NCBI GenBank assembly: GCA_905250025.1
Contig: CAJNOJ010000418.1
Span: forward strand, 1-64,000
DNA: 64,000 bases
Origin: Adineta ricciae
Taxonomy: Eukaryota > Rotifera > Eurotatoria > Adinetida > Adinetidae
Direction: 5' to 3'
Positions within the stretch are counted from its first letter, which is position 1. Each line of letters begins with the position of its first letter. A model generated the notes under the pieces. It was not told the DNA's origin. It saw nothing but the letters and a program-made list of their open reading frames with translations, and did no database searches. A program made the translations under genes and the position numbers. This document shows positions 47,393-60,842 of the stretch, piece by piece.

Positions 47393-48483
47393 ATGTCGAA
47401 GGCAACTCGCTCATGTTTTGAAGATTTGGCGAATGAACTTCTACTCGAAATCTTCGATTATCTTGACTGGATCAATCTGTTTTCAGCTTTTTATGGTCTG
47501 ACCAAACGAATTAATCATCTCGTGACATGTATTAACACTTTATCCATTTATTCGAATTATTTGATCAATCAGTCCAATATTGTCTATCTTTGTTTTCAGG
47601 TAATTGATATTATTGCAACGTTGATTTCAGAGCATTTTTGACGATAAATTTGTAGGAGTTTCCTTTGACAGAATTCAAACAAATTCAACATTTCAAACTA
47701 CTCTACGATAATCCGTATGACGAATCATTAAATATTGCCAAATATTTCTCTTCATTTCGAACGCTGATCTCATTACATATTGATGCGAATGTCATTGAAG
47801 ATGGTAACTGTACTAACGAATTCTTGGAGATCATTTTCCATCAAAACTGTCCTTTTCTTCAACGATTGTATTTGCATGGAAATGTCTTTGACCAAGATTT
47901 AAAAAGTATACAAGGTGTTTGTACGTTTCATTTTCCGTCTCTTCTTCATATACACGTGACAAAGCTTCCATTTCGTGTAGCAATTCAACTCTTAGATCAA
48001 TGCAGTCGACTTCATTCTTTTTCTGCCATGCTTTACGACTATCCAACTGAAGAAAATGTAACAGCGCTAGCTAGTCAAATGCCAGAATCAATTCGAGTGG
48101 GTCTGCCAACCTTGACGAACCTTAGTCTGGGAGAAAAGAATCGCTTTCACAAAGAATCAACCAGTACATTTCTCGAATTTCTTTTACCTCGTTGTCCGAA
48201 TCTACGCACATTTCATTTCGATATCCATTGCAACGACAATGGGGATTGCGAGAAAATACTTCATCCTGATTGGTGGAAATATGCGCTTCGGTCGAATAGT
48301 CATCTAGCTCACATTGATTTTCGCCTGTCGTGGTGGACGAGGCACATTATACACAATGGTTATGAAAAAATTCAACGTTTTCGAGAGTCGCCGTTTTTCA
48401 ATCAACTTAATACCACTATGACACATACATTTAATAGCGAATTTATGCGCTCGATGGACTACGAGCTGTTCATCAAAAACTGA
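47393..48483 (+). CDS. F-box protein with LRR-like C-terminus, copy 2
   Basis: Exons 47393-47599 and 47656-48483, with a 56-bp phase-0 intron, 344 residues. Same start, intron and length as 5861-6951 in copy 1. The F-box (FEDLANELLLEIFDYLDW) and LRR-like segments are intact. From about 48085 to 48470 only a handful of differences from copy 1 occur, lower than elsewhere. Both copies therefore look functional. Confidence 0.85.
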
Positions 48484-48758
48484 TTTTATTTTAGAGAGAT
48501 AACTAAAGAACACGACGTTTGCACTGTTCGCATTTGGTCATCTTGAACATTTCTTTGTTAGTGAAGTGCTATGTTCCAATGATCGGTTTTCATTTTGGTC
48601 GTGTTATAAAATATCTTGATAAAAGAACAAAATAAAAAGCTTTTTCCTCTTTATTCTCTATAACTACCCATGTTCCCGCTACAAGCGCCTACCGAAAGTC
48701 GTCATCGCATTTGATTTCATTCAAAATCATTTTCGTAGCGAAACACGACTCATCCGAC

Positions 48759-49515
48759 ATGAAATTTTGGATTTTTCTCGCTGTTGTTTTACATCAGGTT
48801 CACTCTGATCCAGTGCAACTCATATTTCATGCTGCTCTTATTCTTCAATAATACTTGCCATCTTGAGCGAAAAACACCAATGCGCCGACTACGATTAGTT
48901 CTAAGGTAACTACCATCTCTCTATGCGAAACGAAAATGAATATGTCATCAGACCAATGCAATCATATGAGAAAAAATGGAACTATATATTCTCGACGAGC
49001 TTAGTTCGATAGTTCTTACCTTAATTTGTATGCCATCGACAGCGACCGTTGTCATATGACTAAGTGCTGTAAGAAATCTATAACAGCAATGGTTTCATCC
49101 AGTGCTTCGTGTGAAATAAGTTCAACTCAGATAAATGCATCCACTATCATTTTATGTACTCAAGCAGCAACGTCTTAGCTGATGAACCTGGTATGCCGGA
49201 AAGCGACAGTTGGCATTTGTACAATCTACATGATATCGCTCGAGATGAGTGAGCTGGAGTTTATCATGTCACTGATTCGAAAAACCATCGAATCGAGCTG
49301 TTCGCCAGAGTGTCTTGGTTGTTCAGAAAGAGTTACAATCGCAGGTAAGTATAAGAGTACTGATCAAAAATTCTATAAAAGAAGGTTGTTTATTTGTGTT
49401 AGACTCCTGCAATGGCACCAATGGAACCAGTCCATTTCTTCTTAGCATTTCAATAGCTTTCACTATGGACAAGAACGAGAAATACTCATATGTAGCTGAT
49501 CGAACAAACAATTGA
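48759..49515 (+). pseudogene. Decayed NHL-repeat secreted protein gene, copy 2
   Basis: The ATG at 48759 (MKFWIFLAVVLHQV) opens a signal-peptide-like start. Later blocks include a segment at about 48995-49060 matching YARRAYFDSS..LNLYVVDCDRC of the intact NHL gene (lost in copy 1), CLGCSERVTIAG at about 49313-49345 with a GTAAGT donor, and a last block SYVADRTNN at about 49490. Frames are broken repeatedly. Same relic as 7222-7915. Confidence 0.75.
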
Positions 49516-50918
49516 ATCCAAAAATTCAGCATCAATTAAAGAAAAAAGAGCAAGTTCAGTCCTTAGTACACTGAAAATGTAGTTTTTATGCATATGGAAT
49601 ATAATCTCTTATAACTAAAACATGTCTGAGTCGTATTAACAAGTGCATCAAGATAAATGTAACTATTGGGCTTGTTTCCAACTATATTATTTATATATTA
49701 GTCAACACACGGCATCCGCTACAGAAATCAATTGAAAAAAAAATGTCCGAATGAACGATGGTAAAGTATTATCCAGTTAAGATGTTGAGATTCATCAGAA
49801 GTCATTCACTTTAAAATTAGAATTTTCTCGGCTTTTAACTGGTATCTTTCAGAAAAAAAGAATAACACAAGATTATAGACAGCAACGCTCATGATGAAAA
49901 ATCAGTCTTTTTAAAAGTGATGTCTCCGCATTAATTTTAGCAATTAATCCATTTCAGAATCTCAATATGTCAACTCAGTATTTTTCGTAACGATTGACAG
50001 AGGGAGATCTTTATAGCAACCATTTAAGTATATAACATGGGCTATTTTATAAGTGAAATAATTAAGTGGTACATAGAGGTTCATTTGTTCTAGTACACTC
50101 GTTGTCATTATTCGATCGAGCTCATGTATTTTGAAACGACTTAGCATAAGATACAGTAATATTTATGATCATCAAGCGTTCTAAATATTTCTGTAGATAC
50201 AGAAAACAACTCAGTGGGCGTCGCCGTTATCAAAAGAAATGAGAGATGAGTGCGTTTGAAGTCCCACACACTTTGCTCTCTTCTATCTCGCATACACTAA
50301 GTATTTAGTTTACTTTCTGAAAGGTAGCGAGTCATTATCGGGTTATATACTCTTAGTTTAAAGTATGATATAGAGCACATAAATTACACTCCGATTTCAT
50401 TCTGAAGAGTTTGAAATGGAAGTTTTGGATCTTGTTTTTTCATTGTAAAAATATTTCATGAAACTCATTCAGTTAAAAAAAGAATAGGAGAAATATTTTT
50501 ACACTCTTTGATTGGTGACATGCATTTCACATGAGCTTCGTAAAAACATACTTCAGGACTTTTTAAAACACTTCTTGGTAATGCATCGCTATCTTTAGAA
50601 GATTGCGATTTTTTTCTAATAAAAACCTGGATGCTGACAATCTTCTACTTTGTCGTAAAAACTATGAATCACTAGAGCTAACTATGGATCGCTGTTTCCT
50701 TTTCAAAATGATTTCACTTCGCAAAATGTTACTTTCATGTACTTCTTCACTTTCATCTTCATCGTAAGAATGTTTTGCTTTCCAAAGAAATACATAACAA
50801 ACTCTAATAGTTACATTTTATTTCTTTCATAGTGACAGAGAGTCCCATGTTCTTTTATAATAGAAAGAAAAGCTAATTACATCATTTTACATTTCATAGA
50901 GAAAAAAAATCATTCACA
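49516..50918. other. Intergenic, no gene recognised
   Basis: Counterpart of 7916-9186 with scattered small indels. Nothing recognised. Confidence 0.4.
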
Positions 50919-52400
50919 ATGAACTTCTGGATTCTTCTTAGTCTTACTTTATATCATACATACTCTGTTCCGATCGGACACATAGCCTTCACTTCTCTTA
51001 TTTCTACAAATTCTTCACAACCAATGACCATGAATGGAACAAGGGAAGAGTGTGTTTGTGTCATGTTGTTTTCATCAAATCTTTTTGCCATGAACTCTTT
51101 CTTCAATAATACTTGCCAACTGTTTTCCTACGCAAATATTGCAATTACTACCCTTCTACTGGTGGTTGATCCGAATAGTACGGTCTATTACCGTGACCAA
51201 ACAATATTCTACGACGATGGAGAAGAGTACACAACCAATACTCCTGAAATGACAACAACCATTCCATGTGCATTAGGTATGCGAAAGAAGAAAAACAAAC
51301 ATCTCTGCATTTCTCTATGTTTATTTCAGTCAATCCACCTCTGATGGGCACAACTATATTTGGACTGGAAAATGGAACAAGTGGTAGTTCGTTGTCGACG
51401 TTGAAGGCACCATGGGGTATCACAGTCAATAGTGATGACTCGCTGTTGATTGGTGATAATACCAATAATCGAGTACTTTATGTAGCTCCTAATGCAACCA
51501 CAGGACAAAAGGTGGCGCCTAGTAGCGGATCACTATATGCTCGACGAGCTTACTTTGATAGTTCTCATTTAAATTTGTATGTTGTTGATTGTGATCGTTG
51601 CCAGATGACTCGATATTTTAACGGCTCTCTTACGAAAACGATTGTCTTTAGTCCTTCGTGTGGAACGAATTTGACACAAACTGGCAAATCAGCATCTTTC
51701 GTCATAGATTCCAATGGTAGTTTCTACGTTGCCGACAACGTAAACCATCGTATTATGTTGTGGCCTGTAAATGCTACTGTAGGCATAATCCTAGCTGGTG
51801 AAACAAACGTATCAGGAAATGACACTCGACATTTTCGCAATCCGCAAGATATCGTTCTGGATGAATCAGCTGGAGTTTATTATATTGCTGATACAAATAA
51901 TCATCGTATTCTTCGATTTTTCATGAACTCGTCCGATGGCACAGTAGTAGCTGGTGGAAACGGTGCTGGCACGGCATCAAAGTAAATTGTATAGAAGGAA
52001 TGAATTTCCTAACGTGTTTATTCACTGTTTATTTAGCCAATTGTACGGCCCATGCGGTCTATACTTTTCGAAGAAGAACAACACTTTCTACATAGCAGAT
52101 ACAAGCAATCATCGCATTGTTCGATGGTGTCTTGGTTGTTCTGAAGGAGTGACAGTCGCAGGTAACGAATGAAAAGAGAACTTATTTTTTTCGAAGCTGA
52201 GTGTATTCTACACTGTTATACCATACAAACATCTTGAAGATTGCATGAATGAATTTTTTTAAGGTTCTTGCAACGGCGCGAGTGGTACCAGCGCATATCA
52301 ACTGACAGCTCCAACCACGGTTACGATGGATAAGAACGAAGCATATTTATACGTAGCTGATCGAGGAAACAATCGCATACAAAGATTCGACATCAACTAA
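50919..52400 (+). CDS. Secreted NHL-repeat protein, copy 2
   Basis: Exons 50919-51276, 51330-51981, 52037-52161 and 52264-52400, 423 residues, same lengths and phases as copy 1. Signal peptide MNFWILLSLTLYHTYS, a Cys-containing N-terminal part with N-glycosylation sites, then NHL blades with YVAD/IAD..NHRI. The second donor is GTAAAT rather than GTAAGT. The downstream neighbour is the Cys-rich gene on the opposite strand. Confidence 0.88.
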
Positions 52401-52626
52401 TCAAATATGGACATGGAAGATCTCATGCATTTTCTGATCTATGTGATCTCAGTATTCCCTATTTGATTTTATACAAATATCGTTAAAAAAACTATAGATA
52501 AAAAGGAGCAAACATATGATTCGATTGCTTTCTTGTTTTATTTGTGATGATATCATTAAAATGAGAAAACTAATGGCAAAATTACAAGGTAGTTCTAAGA
52601 GACCATTCAGAATAGTATATTTTATG

Positions 52627-53755
52627 TCAATAGTTTCCACAGAATGTCAGTTGACTACCTTCGGTATTCTGCACATTCGAACAGTTCGCACTTCCGAATG
52701 TTGGCTCTGTAGTAAATGGTCCGGGCAAGTTGCATTGTGTTGAGTCGAACCCATAACATTGATATTTATCCGCAGTCCAAATACAACAGTTACCGGATAC
52801 TCTGCTTCGATAAAATTTTCCCACAAAGAGCTTTGCTATACATGATAGAATGGCATTGGTTGCTCGTCTATAACCTTGAATACATTCTCCACCTGACCCG
52901 TCAAGATAGTAGCAATGATTATTCCATGAAACTTCATATTCTTTGCATTGGGCGATGAGAGTCGTGGTAGTGGTGCAGGCTAACCGGAACATAACGAAAC
53001 ATTCACGATCTTCATTATAAAAAATAGGAAGATCTTACGTGTTGCTACGTTACTATGACAAGTAGCAGTGGATGGTGTGAATTGGAAGATAGTTGTTGTG
53101 CCTAAACAAGGCAAATGCGTCGATTATTTAGGATTAAAATTAAAATCGATCTGCGTTCGAATATATCTCAATATGAAAAAAAACTACGAACTTGTTGTGC
53201 TTGTGGTAGTTAGTGTAGCTAAAAACACCAAATGAAACGAGATGAATTTACGAGGATCTGTAATAGCTCAATGTCAGACTTACGTTGTTCCTCACAAGGT
53301 AATTTTGGTTTCGTTCGGCATGCATAGCCGACAGGACACTTTTGACATTGTTGCATGCCTCTCGCTTTTGTGAATGTACCAGGTCGACACGTACGGCAAC
53401 ATGTCTGCTGTGTCAGATTGTTAGAAGTACCTATTGGACAAGGTTCCGGTTCCAGGTGACTATTAGGGCACATGTGTCCTTTGGGGCAGGTATAGCAAAT
53501 TGCTGCTCCTGAATATGGAGCGTAGTAGCCCTTTTCACATGGAGTACATTCAGTTGCTCCTTTTGGACTAGCCATGCCAGGCGGACAAATCTCCATGATC
53601 CAATTAGCTTCAACTTGCCGTAGAGATGAACGTACGAATGGATTCGTAATTGTTTTCCAACAACGATATCCAGGTGGACATTGCTCAAGCTCGACACTGC
53701 GAATCTGAAGAATGATGTTGCAGATGGCAAAAACACTTAGGAGAAGTTTCATCAT
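52627..53755 (-). CDS. Secreted Cys-rich protein, copy 2
   Basis: Exons 53755-53284, 53101-53039 and 52979-52627 match the copy-1 structure (472, 63 and 353 bases). Signal peptide, ephrin-receptor-like Cys repeats, Thr-rich linker and C-terminal Cys domain are kept. One difference lies in the first repeat (CWKTITN here, CRKTITN in copy 1). Function unknown. Confidence 0.75.
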
Positions 53756-54972
53756 CGTATATTTCTTTTGTTACTTGGAGCGAATATTAGTTTATACGGT
53801 TCTATGTTATATTTATAAGATCAATGGTGCGCGCTGTTATTTTGATGACTTGATCAAATTTCTTCTTCTTTTTAGAACAAATATTTTCATAGTTTATTTC
53901 GAATTGGATTACATGCGACTACGGTTGTTCTTCGAGGTTTTCGAACAAAATTGTCGACAATATCTTATTTCTATCGTCATCGCGGATGTATTTACTTGAA
54001 TCATCTATTCATCCTCTGGAATTTTTCAATCAATAATATCAGTTATTTATACAATAAAAAATATCCGAAGGAAGTAGTCTCACCGCTGACTGTAACCACT
54101 TACAAAATGCACTTTTGTTACTTTGATTGAGTATTGTATAGTGTCATGTTTGCTTATGACTCTATCCAATGTCTTTTAATTTGCAAATTACGTATCAACC
54201 TCAAAATATGCTATGCTCTTGCAATGAAACAATCCCACTTTCTTCAATTAAGTAGGTGCGGCTTGCTATATAAACTAAGTGAGTCAAATCCAGTCATTGT
54301 TCTGCATCTCTGAAACGTCAGACGTCCTCAGGTTGTTGACATGCATTTTAAAATTTAGATTTTCCAAATCGAGAGAAGTTTTGTATGATCAAAGTTTGTA
54401 ATTCATGAAAATGAAAGAATATTTTTTATAAATACGGATATCAATGAGAGTGAATAATTGAAAGTCATCTATATTGTCATACAAGATTTATTGCGAAAAT
54501 AATTGAACATATTCATAGACGGATAAGTTTCTGTGTGAAAGATCTGAGTGAAATAAATATGGCTGAGTGCTGTGCTGAAGTCTTTGAATGAAGTTTCTCG
54601 ATGTATAAAGTACATCAAATTTGTGTGAGGAAGAAAAAATCGAGAATAATACGTAACCCGTCGGACAATGATTCGAATTGGTAATCGTATTTGCAAAATT
54701 ATATAGGAATAAAGCATGATGAAGTGAGAGGAAATGAACAGGAGAAATATGATGATCAATCGTTTAATAACATGCGAGATATCGTACATTTTTCTGCTTA
54801 ATATTCTAGTTTATTGAAAAGAATCAATAGCAACATTTTTCACGTACTCAATCTTGCTCGTAAACAACACTCACGGACAGAACGGAAGAAAAACATATGA
54901 TTCATTTGCCACGTTGATATTCGTTTTCCCGTTTAAATTGTGTTATGTCGTCATTGAAGTCTTTATTTTCAT
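53756..54972. other. Intergenic between divergent genes, no gene recognised
   Basis: Counterpart of 12025-12982, longer by about 250 bp because of sequence near 54230-54620 that copy 1 lacks. No gene recognised. Confidence 0.4.
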
Positions 54973-55464
54973 ATGGGTAACATATTCAGAAATACTACGA
55001 CTGAAATTGTTGATGATGATCAACCTGATCCCACTCGAATCCGATTTCCAGCGTCTATGGGCTCGGAACCAATTATCTGTATTCCACTCGATCCAAATAT
55101 GGATTCATCTCCCGGGAAACGACTGACATTTCGAGTAAGACAGTGTGCCACTGATTTTCCAGCTACAGTAGAAGCACATAAAGATCATACTATTGCCATT
55201 CTGAAACAATATTTAATTGAACATGCTTCGATCCCTTTTCCAAGTAAAGATGGACGATGTAAAATAATACAAATACGGAATAAACCAGACTTACAAGATG
55301 ATCGACCATTGCAGGATGGTGAAAGTGATAAACATCAGATGAACAAACGATATTTGGGCGGTAGCATCGACCATTTACGATTGGGTGAATATGGTCTGGA
55401 AGATGGAGATTTTCTTATGTTTACAGTCATGTTTCCGCAAATAGCGAATGCCTCGAATAATTAA
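54973..55464 (+). CDS. Putative N-myristoylated ubiquitin-like-fold protein, copy 2
   Basis: 163 residues, single exon. Starts MGNIFRNT and ends with the EYGLEDGDFLMFTVMF pattern of a ubiquitin-like fold. It has a three-Asp run where copy 1 has five and stops four residues earlier (ASNN). Otherwise as in copy 1. Both frames are open, which supports a real gene despite no known homologue by eye. Confidence 0.65.
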   Translation: MGNIFRNTTTEIVDDDQPDPTRIRFPASMGSEPIICIPLDPNMDSSPGKRLTFRVRQCATDFPATVEAHKDHTIAILKQYLIEHASIPFPSKDGRCKIIQIRNKPDLQDDRPLQDGESDKHQMNKRYLGGSIDHLRLGEYGLEDGDFLMFTVMFPQIANASNN

Positions 55465-57169
55465 TTGTAAATAAAGTAATTGGATAGAAAAAATTTTATT
55501 TCTTCTAGTGATAATCAGTGTAAGTAAATAAATCTCTGATCGAAGTCATGTGAAAACAATATATATGTATTCATTTTCAAACAAAGAAACATGTTTACGT
55601 TGGTTGTGGGAACTGATGCATGTGATACTACTGAATTATGTTTGACGTATCGGAAGGATTTGATAGCGAATGTTCAAAAAATTGAACTGGTAATTGACGC
55701 TTATTGAAGATCTATGATAAAGAATGTTATTCGTTAACCTGTACTCCTTTTCTTGATTGCTGATCACTTATCACAAAATCTGATCGAGAGACATACATAT
55801 GAAAGCCTAGCGCAGTGCATACTATCATTCAAATATCACATAATATGAATGTCCAATGTTCCATGATGCAATTGAAAACCTACTCGTAACCCAGAAACTT
55901 GGATAAATTGCTTCTGATGCCTAACTACAGTCGGATCATTGAATAAGTGTATTATCGGCAGCATCCGAAAAGTTCATAATTGTACCATTTCGATATAGCT
56001 GAAGATTCGATTTAATAGTTAATACCAATTCATGTCAACGAATTTTAGTTCAATTTTTTCGTCCAACTTTGAAGTTTAAAGAAAGTTTCACTTGAATAAA
56101 TGCTATTAACTAACACTGGGGAGTTTTCAATGAACGAGATCAGCTTCATCGAACTCAACTGAACATTTGTATTCTCGATTGCATCAACATAAAACACTTA
56201 CCAACCGTATTAAAAAGCAACAGAAATCCAGTTCGTAGTAACTGTGTAGATACTTGTACAAAAGAGTAAAGTAGAATATGTAAATAATCAGCGCATAGTA
56301 TACCAACAGTACTGGGATTTGCAATAGTCATTTTTATTAAACCGGGAGATGACCTTGAGACTAAATTACTGAACTAGTACAGAACTGAGAAGTGTTACTA
56401 TTGTTCAATTATAAAGATCTTCTAATTGTAATAGTACTGAATAGAATGAACATGTTAAACAATAATGGTCTTGTATATAATGAGAAAACTTGATCCGAGA
56501 GGGCTGGTACTAGAATATCTATACAAGCAGCATGCAGCATATAAGCAACGCGGAATCAAATGTTGAACGGTAAGGTTCTAATAACACAACTCTCATCGAA
56601 AAATAACATTCAGAGTAGTGCTCGAATCGGTGCATGGTATTTGTATACTTGCATTTATCTACGAGTCGAACGCATCACTGACACATTGCACACCACGAAA
56701 ATCGCCAATATCTAGAATTCGAAGTACTATAGTTGTACTATTCATGGTATATCTGTAACACAATACGGAAGAATTTCAGTACCTACAAGGAAAAGACCAT
56801 TTTGTCAAGAAACCATGTAAACTTCAAGAATCAGACAAATGAAGATCGTCGCGAAACATTGCAACATTTCATAGCTGCTTCAATACAATTTCCTTCGTGA
56901 CATATTTCGAGAGAAACAACACTTCAAGCAATCTGAAGAAGCTAGACAACCATTTACTTCACTATCAAAACACGTTTCTCAAATCGCTTAACGAATCAAA
57001 CTCATCACCATTAGGTTTTTATCTGGATTCATACTTCGATCATGATCGATACACTCGTGTACATGAACAGTGAGAATAATTGTTAAGATGAAAGAATTTA
57101 TTTTGCTTGAGGAACATAACAATAAGAAACGAAGCACGACACATCCGATAGACAATTTCTCACAATAGT
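55465..57169. other. Intergenic, no gene recognised
   Basis: Counterpart of 13487-15007 with several extra pieces (about 56170-56270 and 56720-56820). Nothing recognised. Confidence 0.4.
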
Positions 57170-57382
57170 TTAATGTGGAGCTTTAATTTGCTTGCATTTA
57201 TCTCGTCCCAAACGATGTTTAACACATATATTTGGTTCACAACAATCGAAGAGACCCAGGCTGCATCGAACACATCGTCGACCACTGCGGCGTTTTTCGA
57301 CATAATGGCTTTCCATACCGTTCGACGATTGGAATACAAGTAAACATACGATCGCGAGAAAGAAGATAAGTTTGGAATTCAT
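57170..57382 (-). CDS. Knottin-like secreted peptide precursor, copy 2
   Basis: 70 residues with signal peptide, dibasic-ended propeptide and six Cys in C-x2-C-x6-CC-x4-C-x9-C. Compared with copy 1 the signal differs at one residue, the propeptide at one, and the mature part at six non-Cys positions. This pattern (cysteines fixed, loops changing) is typical of fast-evolving Cys-framework peptides, but only a rate test could show selection. Confidence 0.75.
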   Translation of the reverse strand: MNSKLIFFLAIVCLLVFQSSNGMESHYVEKRRSGRRCVRCSLGLFDCCEPNICVKHRLGRDKCKQIKAPH

Positions 57383-57576
57383 TGTAATGAATATTTAAAT
57401 GCACAAAATGAAGCTCTATTTATACTGTCGATTGTCTCCTATTCTATTCGTTTATTATTTCACCGAGCGAAAGTGAGAAAAGTGAATTTTCGGTCAGTAG
57501 TTCACATTCTTTTCTTTGTCATTGTCCTTAATGACCTCTATTGCGCAAAATATTCAAGAAAAAAATAGTTTGAACT

Positions 57577-58040
57577 TTATTTTGTCTTCTTCATCAAAAT
57601 AAGCTGAATGAAGGCTAAAAGAAAAAACACGACCGACATGATCGCTAGTGCTAAAATATTTTGCCACCTATCCCAATGTGTGTCGTAATCGATTCGTTTA
57701 TTATTCAATATGTCAGTTCCAACCGTTGGACAAATCGACGTGGCATTCGCTAAACAGAATGTGATATTACGGAATTCATTGATTGTCAACATATTCGATG
57801 CATATCGAAATGCACTAAGCCATTTCATCCACGAGATCCAACTGTATAAGCTGGATAGATCAACAATAACGCCGGAAAATACCATCATAACTACGAAAAT
57901 AAGTACGACGATAATCAACGCAACGGCTAAAATCAAATAGATTTGCTGAATTTTTGGTTACGCCATCGAATGCATTCTTACCGAACAGAGGAAGCAGCGC
58001 AGAAAAGAAAAAACATATCGCTGATCCAAATAGACTGCAC
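57577..58040 (-). pseudogene. ABCG half-transporter, 3' remnant in copy 2
   Basis: Only the last exon (57926-57577), the preceding intron and about 59 bases of exon 5 remain, matching 15417-15880 of copy 1. The ATP-binding domain and most helices are missing. The break is at 58041 (N), where copy 1 continues for another 1.7 kb of gene. Within what is left the frame is open, so the loss is recent or results from assembly. Confidence 0.8.
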
Positions 58041-58225
58041 NATTCTATGATGACCCTTAGAAAATCCAGGAAATCCATGTTTCGGATCCGAGACCGTCGG
58101 AATCCAATGCGATTCCGTCACCAGGATTTCATCGGATCCGTCGAATTCCTGTAGGATCCGATAAAATTCTGTATTGGATCCGATGGGATTCGATGGGAGC
58201 CGAGTATGGGATTGTTCGACCTGGG
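58041..58225. other. N plus 184-bp unrelated GGATCC-rich sequence at the deletion junction
   Basis: Replaces 15881-18677 of copy 1. It contains repeated words GGATCCGA, GGAATCC and GGGATTCG, in both orientations, with no coding sense. The last retained base on the left is preceded by AGACTGCAC and the right side resumes with GTGCAGTCT, an exact 9-base inverted pair. Confidence 0.7.
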
Positions 58226-58440
58226 CGTGCAGTCTGTTATCGTGACTATTGTACGGCATAAGATTTAGCATATTTGTCAATAACTTTTTTGTTATGAGAA
58301 TCTCATGGACAAACTTCAAGAGAACAAAAAAAAACATCGTCTCTTTGTTTTGCCTGTTAAACATTGTCACGTGATTCACTCTTTTTCATTTCTAATAGGC
58401 GCAATAACAAACATTCAAATCTTCAAGTCACTCAATCATC

Positions 58441-59496
58441 ATGGCTCGATTGATCTATTCGGGTGCGTATCATTCTCTCGTACGCTTATCTTATCTTATC
58501 TTGTTTTTCTTCTATAATTAGTGTTGTTGAGCATAATCATTGGCATCTATTTCTTCAATGTCGAACAGGTACGGCAAACAAGTTTATCGATCTTGGTTAA
58601 ATCTTTGACTTACGTTCAAAACACGTATTTCGAGGAGGAAATCATCGAGTCAAGACAAACTATTGAGAACAGTACAGGAATGATCCAACTGAATCCAAGT
58701 GAATATAAATGTTTTGATCATCGGTACAAGATTCGGATGATCTCGCGCGAACCATTGATTATCTATATTGAAAAATTTCTCGTTCCGTATGAAATTCGAC
58801 ATTTGATCGAATTAGCAGCGCCGCATTTCGCTCCATCATTAACGCACGATGACGATAAGGCAAAACTTGTTAGAAGTGACTATCGGACATCGTGGACAGC
58901 ATATATTGACCGTCAGGAAACACCTATCGTCAAATGTATCGAAGATCGATTTGCTCGATTTCAAGGAAATGTTGACTCTGGATATCTGGAAACATTACAA
59001 GTTGTAAGATACGCAGCTGATCAGGAGGTTTGCCTTATAGTTTTCTCGTGTTTATACGAGCTAAAAACTAATTTAGTATGTTTTGTTTTAGTATAAACCT
59101 CATTTTGATTGGTTCCCTGAAGAAGAGATAGTCAAGCATGGGAGTCAAAGAATAACAACATTTTTTACATATCTGTATTCAAACTGTTCAGAAGGCGAAA
59201 CGGAGTTTGTTAATATCATCTTTAATCGATCGATACATAGAAAATTTTGTGATATTCTGGTATGCGATGAAACTTCCAACGAAACTGGCATTCGATTCCG
59301 TCCCATTTCTGGAAATAGTGTTTTTTGGTACAATATTGATAAACAGGGTCAAGTAGATTACTATACGCATCATGCCGGTCGACCACCAAAAGCCGACGGA
59401 CTGAAAATAGGATTGAATACCTGGACACGTTCCAAATACGTACCGACGAAATTGAGGAAAGATGTTGACATTCCAAAGTTCGAACCTGTCACATGA
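58441..59496 (+). CDS. Prolyl 4-hydroxylase, paralogue A, copy 2
   Basis: Exons 58441-58462, 58522-59027 and 59092-59496, 310 residues, same layout as copy 1. H-x-D (YKPHFDWFP), SEGETEF and distal His (THHAG) are all kept. The first donor is GTGCGT (copy 1 GTACGT). Notable changes against copy 1 are conservative. Expected role as in copy 1: proline hydroxylation in the secretory pathway. Confidence 0.9.
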
Positions 59497-59721
59497 TTTC
59501 GTTCTCGTCTCAGTGCTTTTTTTCTCCATAAGAGAATGTTTTTTTTTGTTTAAATAAATGAATCGAACGAGAGAATCACTAAAGATCGATAGTTTCGTTT
59601 TGCTCTTTTTTTAAAAGTATTTCTGTGTGTTTTATCGAAAAAAAAGAACATTGAAAATTTTCACATTGTACACTTTTTTTCTAAAATTCAGATTGAAGAG
59701 TTTCCGTAGAGATACGTGATA

Positions 59722-60735
59722 ATGCTCCGTCTTATTTGCACAGGTACTACTCTTTTTAATAAATCAGCAGATTGTTTTACAGTTTTTCTTCTTGTATAGC
59801 CTTGCTGGGTGTAATTATCAGTATTTATGTACTCAACATCGAAAAGATTCAACAACGAAGTTTGCACATCTTGATTGAATTCTTAGGTCATATTGAAAAA
59901 TCGTATTTTGAAGACAAACAGTTAAAAGACAATATCACATTAGTTCATACAAATAAAACTGAATACGAATGTTTCAATCATCGATATAGAACTCGAATCA
60001 TATCACGAACACCATTGATTATCTACATTGATAATTTCCTTAGCTCGTATGAAATTCAACATCTGATCGAATTAGCAACACCATTGTTCAGTCAGTCGCA
60101 AATAAATGACAATAACGGAAAGCGTCTTCATGACAAACCCTACCGAACATCGTCAACAGCATTTATTGATCGTCGTGAAACACCTGTTGTTGAATGTATT
60201 GAACACAGATTCGCTCAATTTCAAGGAAATCTTCATCCAGAATATGTTGAGCCATTGCAAGTGGTCAAATATACGTTTGGTCAAGAGGTTTGTCTAGTTT
60301 TTCTAATTTCAGAGAGTTTTAGTACATAAAAAATTAGTCTGCTTTGTGTAGTTTCAACCTCATTATGATTGGTTCCCCGAAGAAGATCTGACAACTGGTG
60401 GTCAAAGAATCTCTACATTTTTCACCTATCTGTATGCAAATTGTTCAGAAGGTGAAACAGAGTTTATCAACATTCGTTTTGACAAATCTTTACATACCAA
60501 ATTCTGTGATATTTTGCTTTGCGACAGAAAGTCGCCGCAATTAGGTCTTCGATTTCGTCCAGTACCTGGAAATAGCATCTTTTGGTACAACATCAATCAA
60601 CAAGGAAAAGGTGAACCCCTGACATTGCACGCCGGTAGATCACCCTCAAGAAATGGACTAAAAATTGGATTAAACACTTGGACACGCTTGCAGCGAACTA
60701 TTTTCGCAAAAAGAGACGATTCTGAGAGCTTTTAA
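59722..60735 (+). CDS. Prolyl 4-hydroxylase, paralogue B, copy 2
   Basis: Exons 59722-59743, 59800-60287 and 60352-60735, 297 residues. TM helix, H-x-D (FQPHYDWFP) and distal His kept. Bases 60195-60617 are identical to 20654-21076 in copy 1, while flanking exon parts differ at the usual few percent. Intact. Confidence 0.9.
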
Positions 60736-60842
60736 CTGATTCAGAAACCTATTGGTATCGTCAAGTCCTCTGCAGTTCAATAAATTTTTATAATTTAAGT
60801 TCAGAAAAGAACAGGAAACACTGTCAATGAACAATTTTATGA

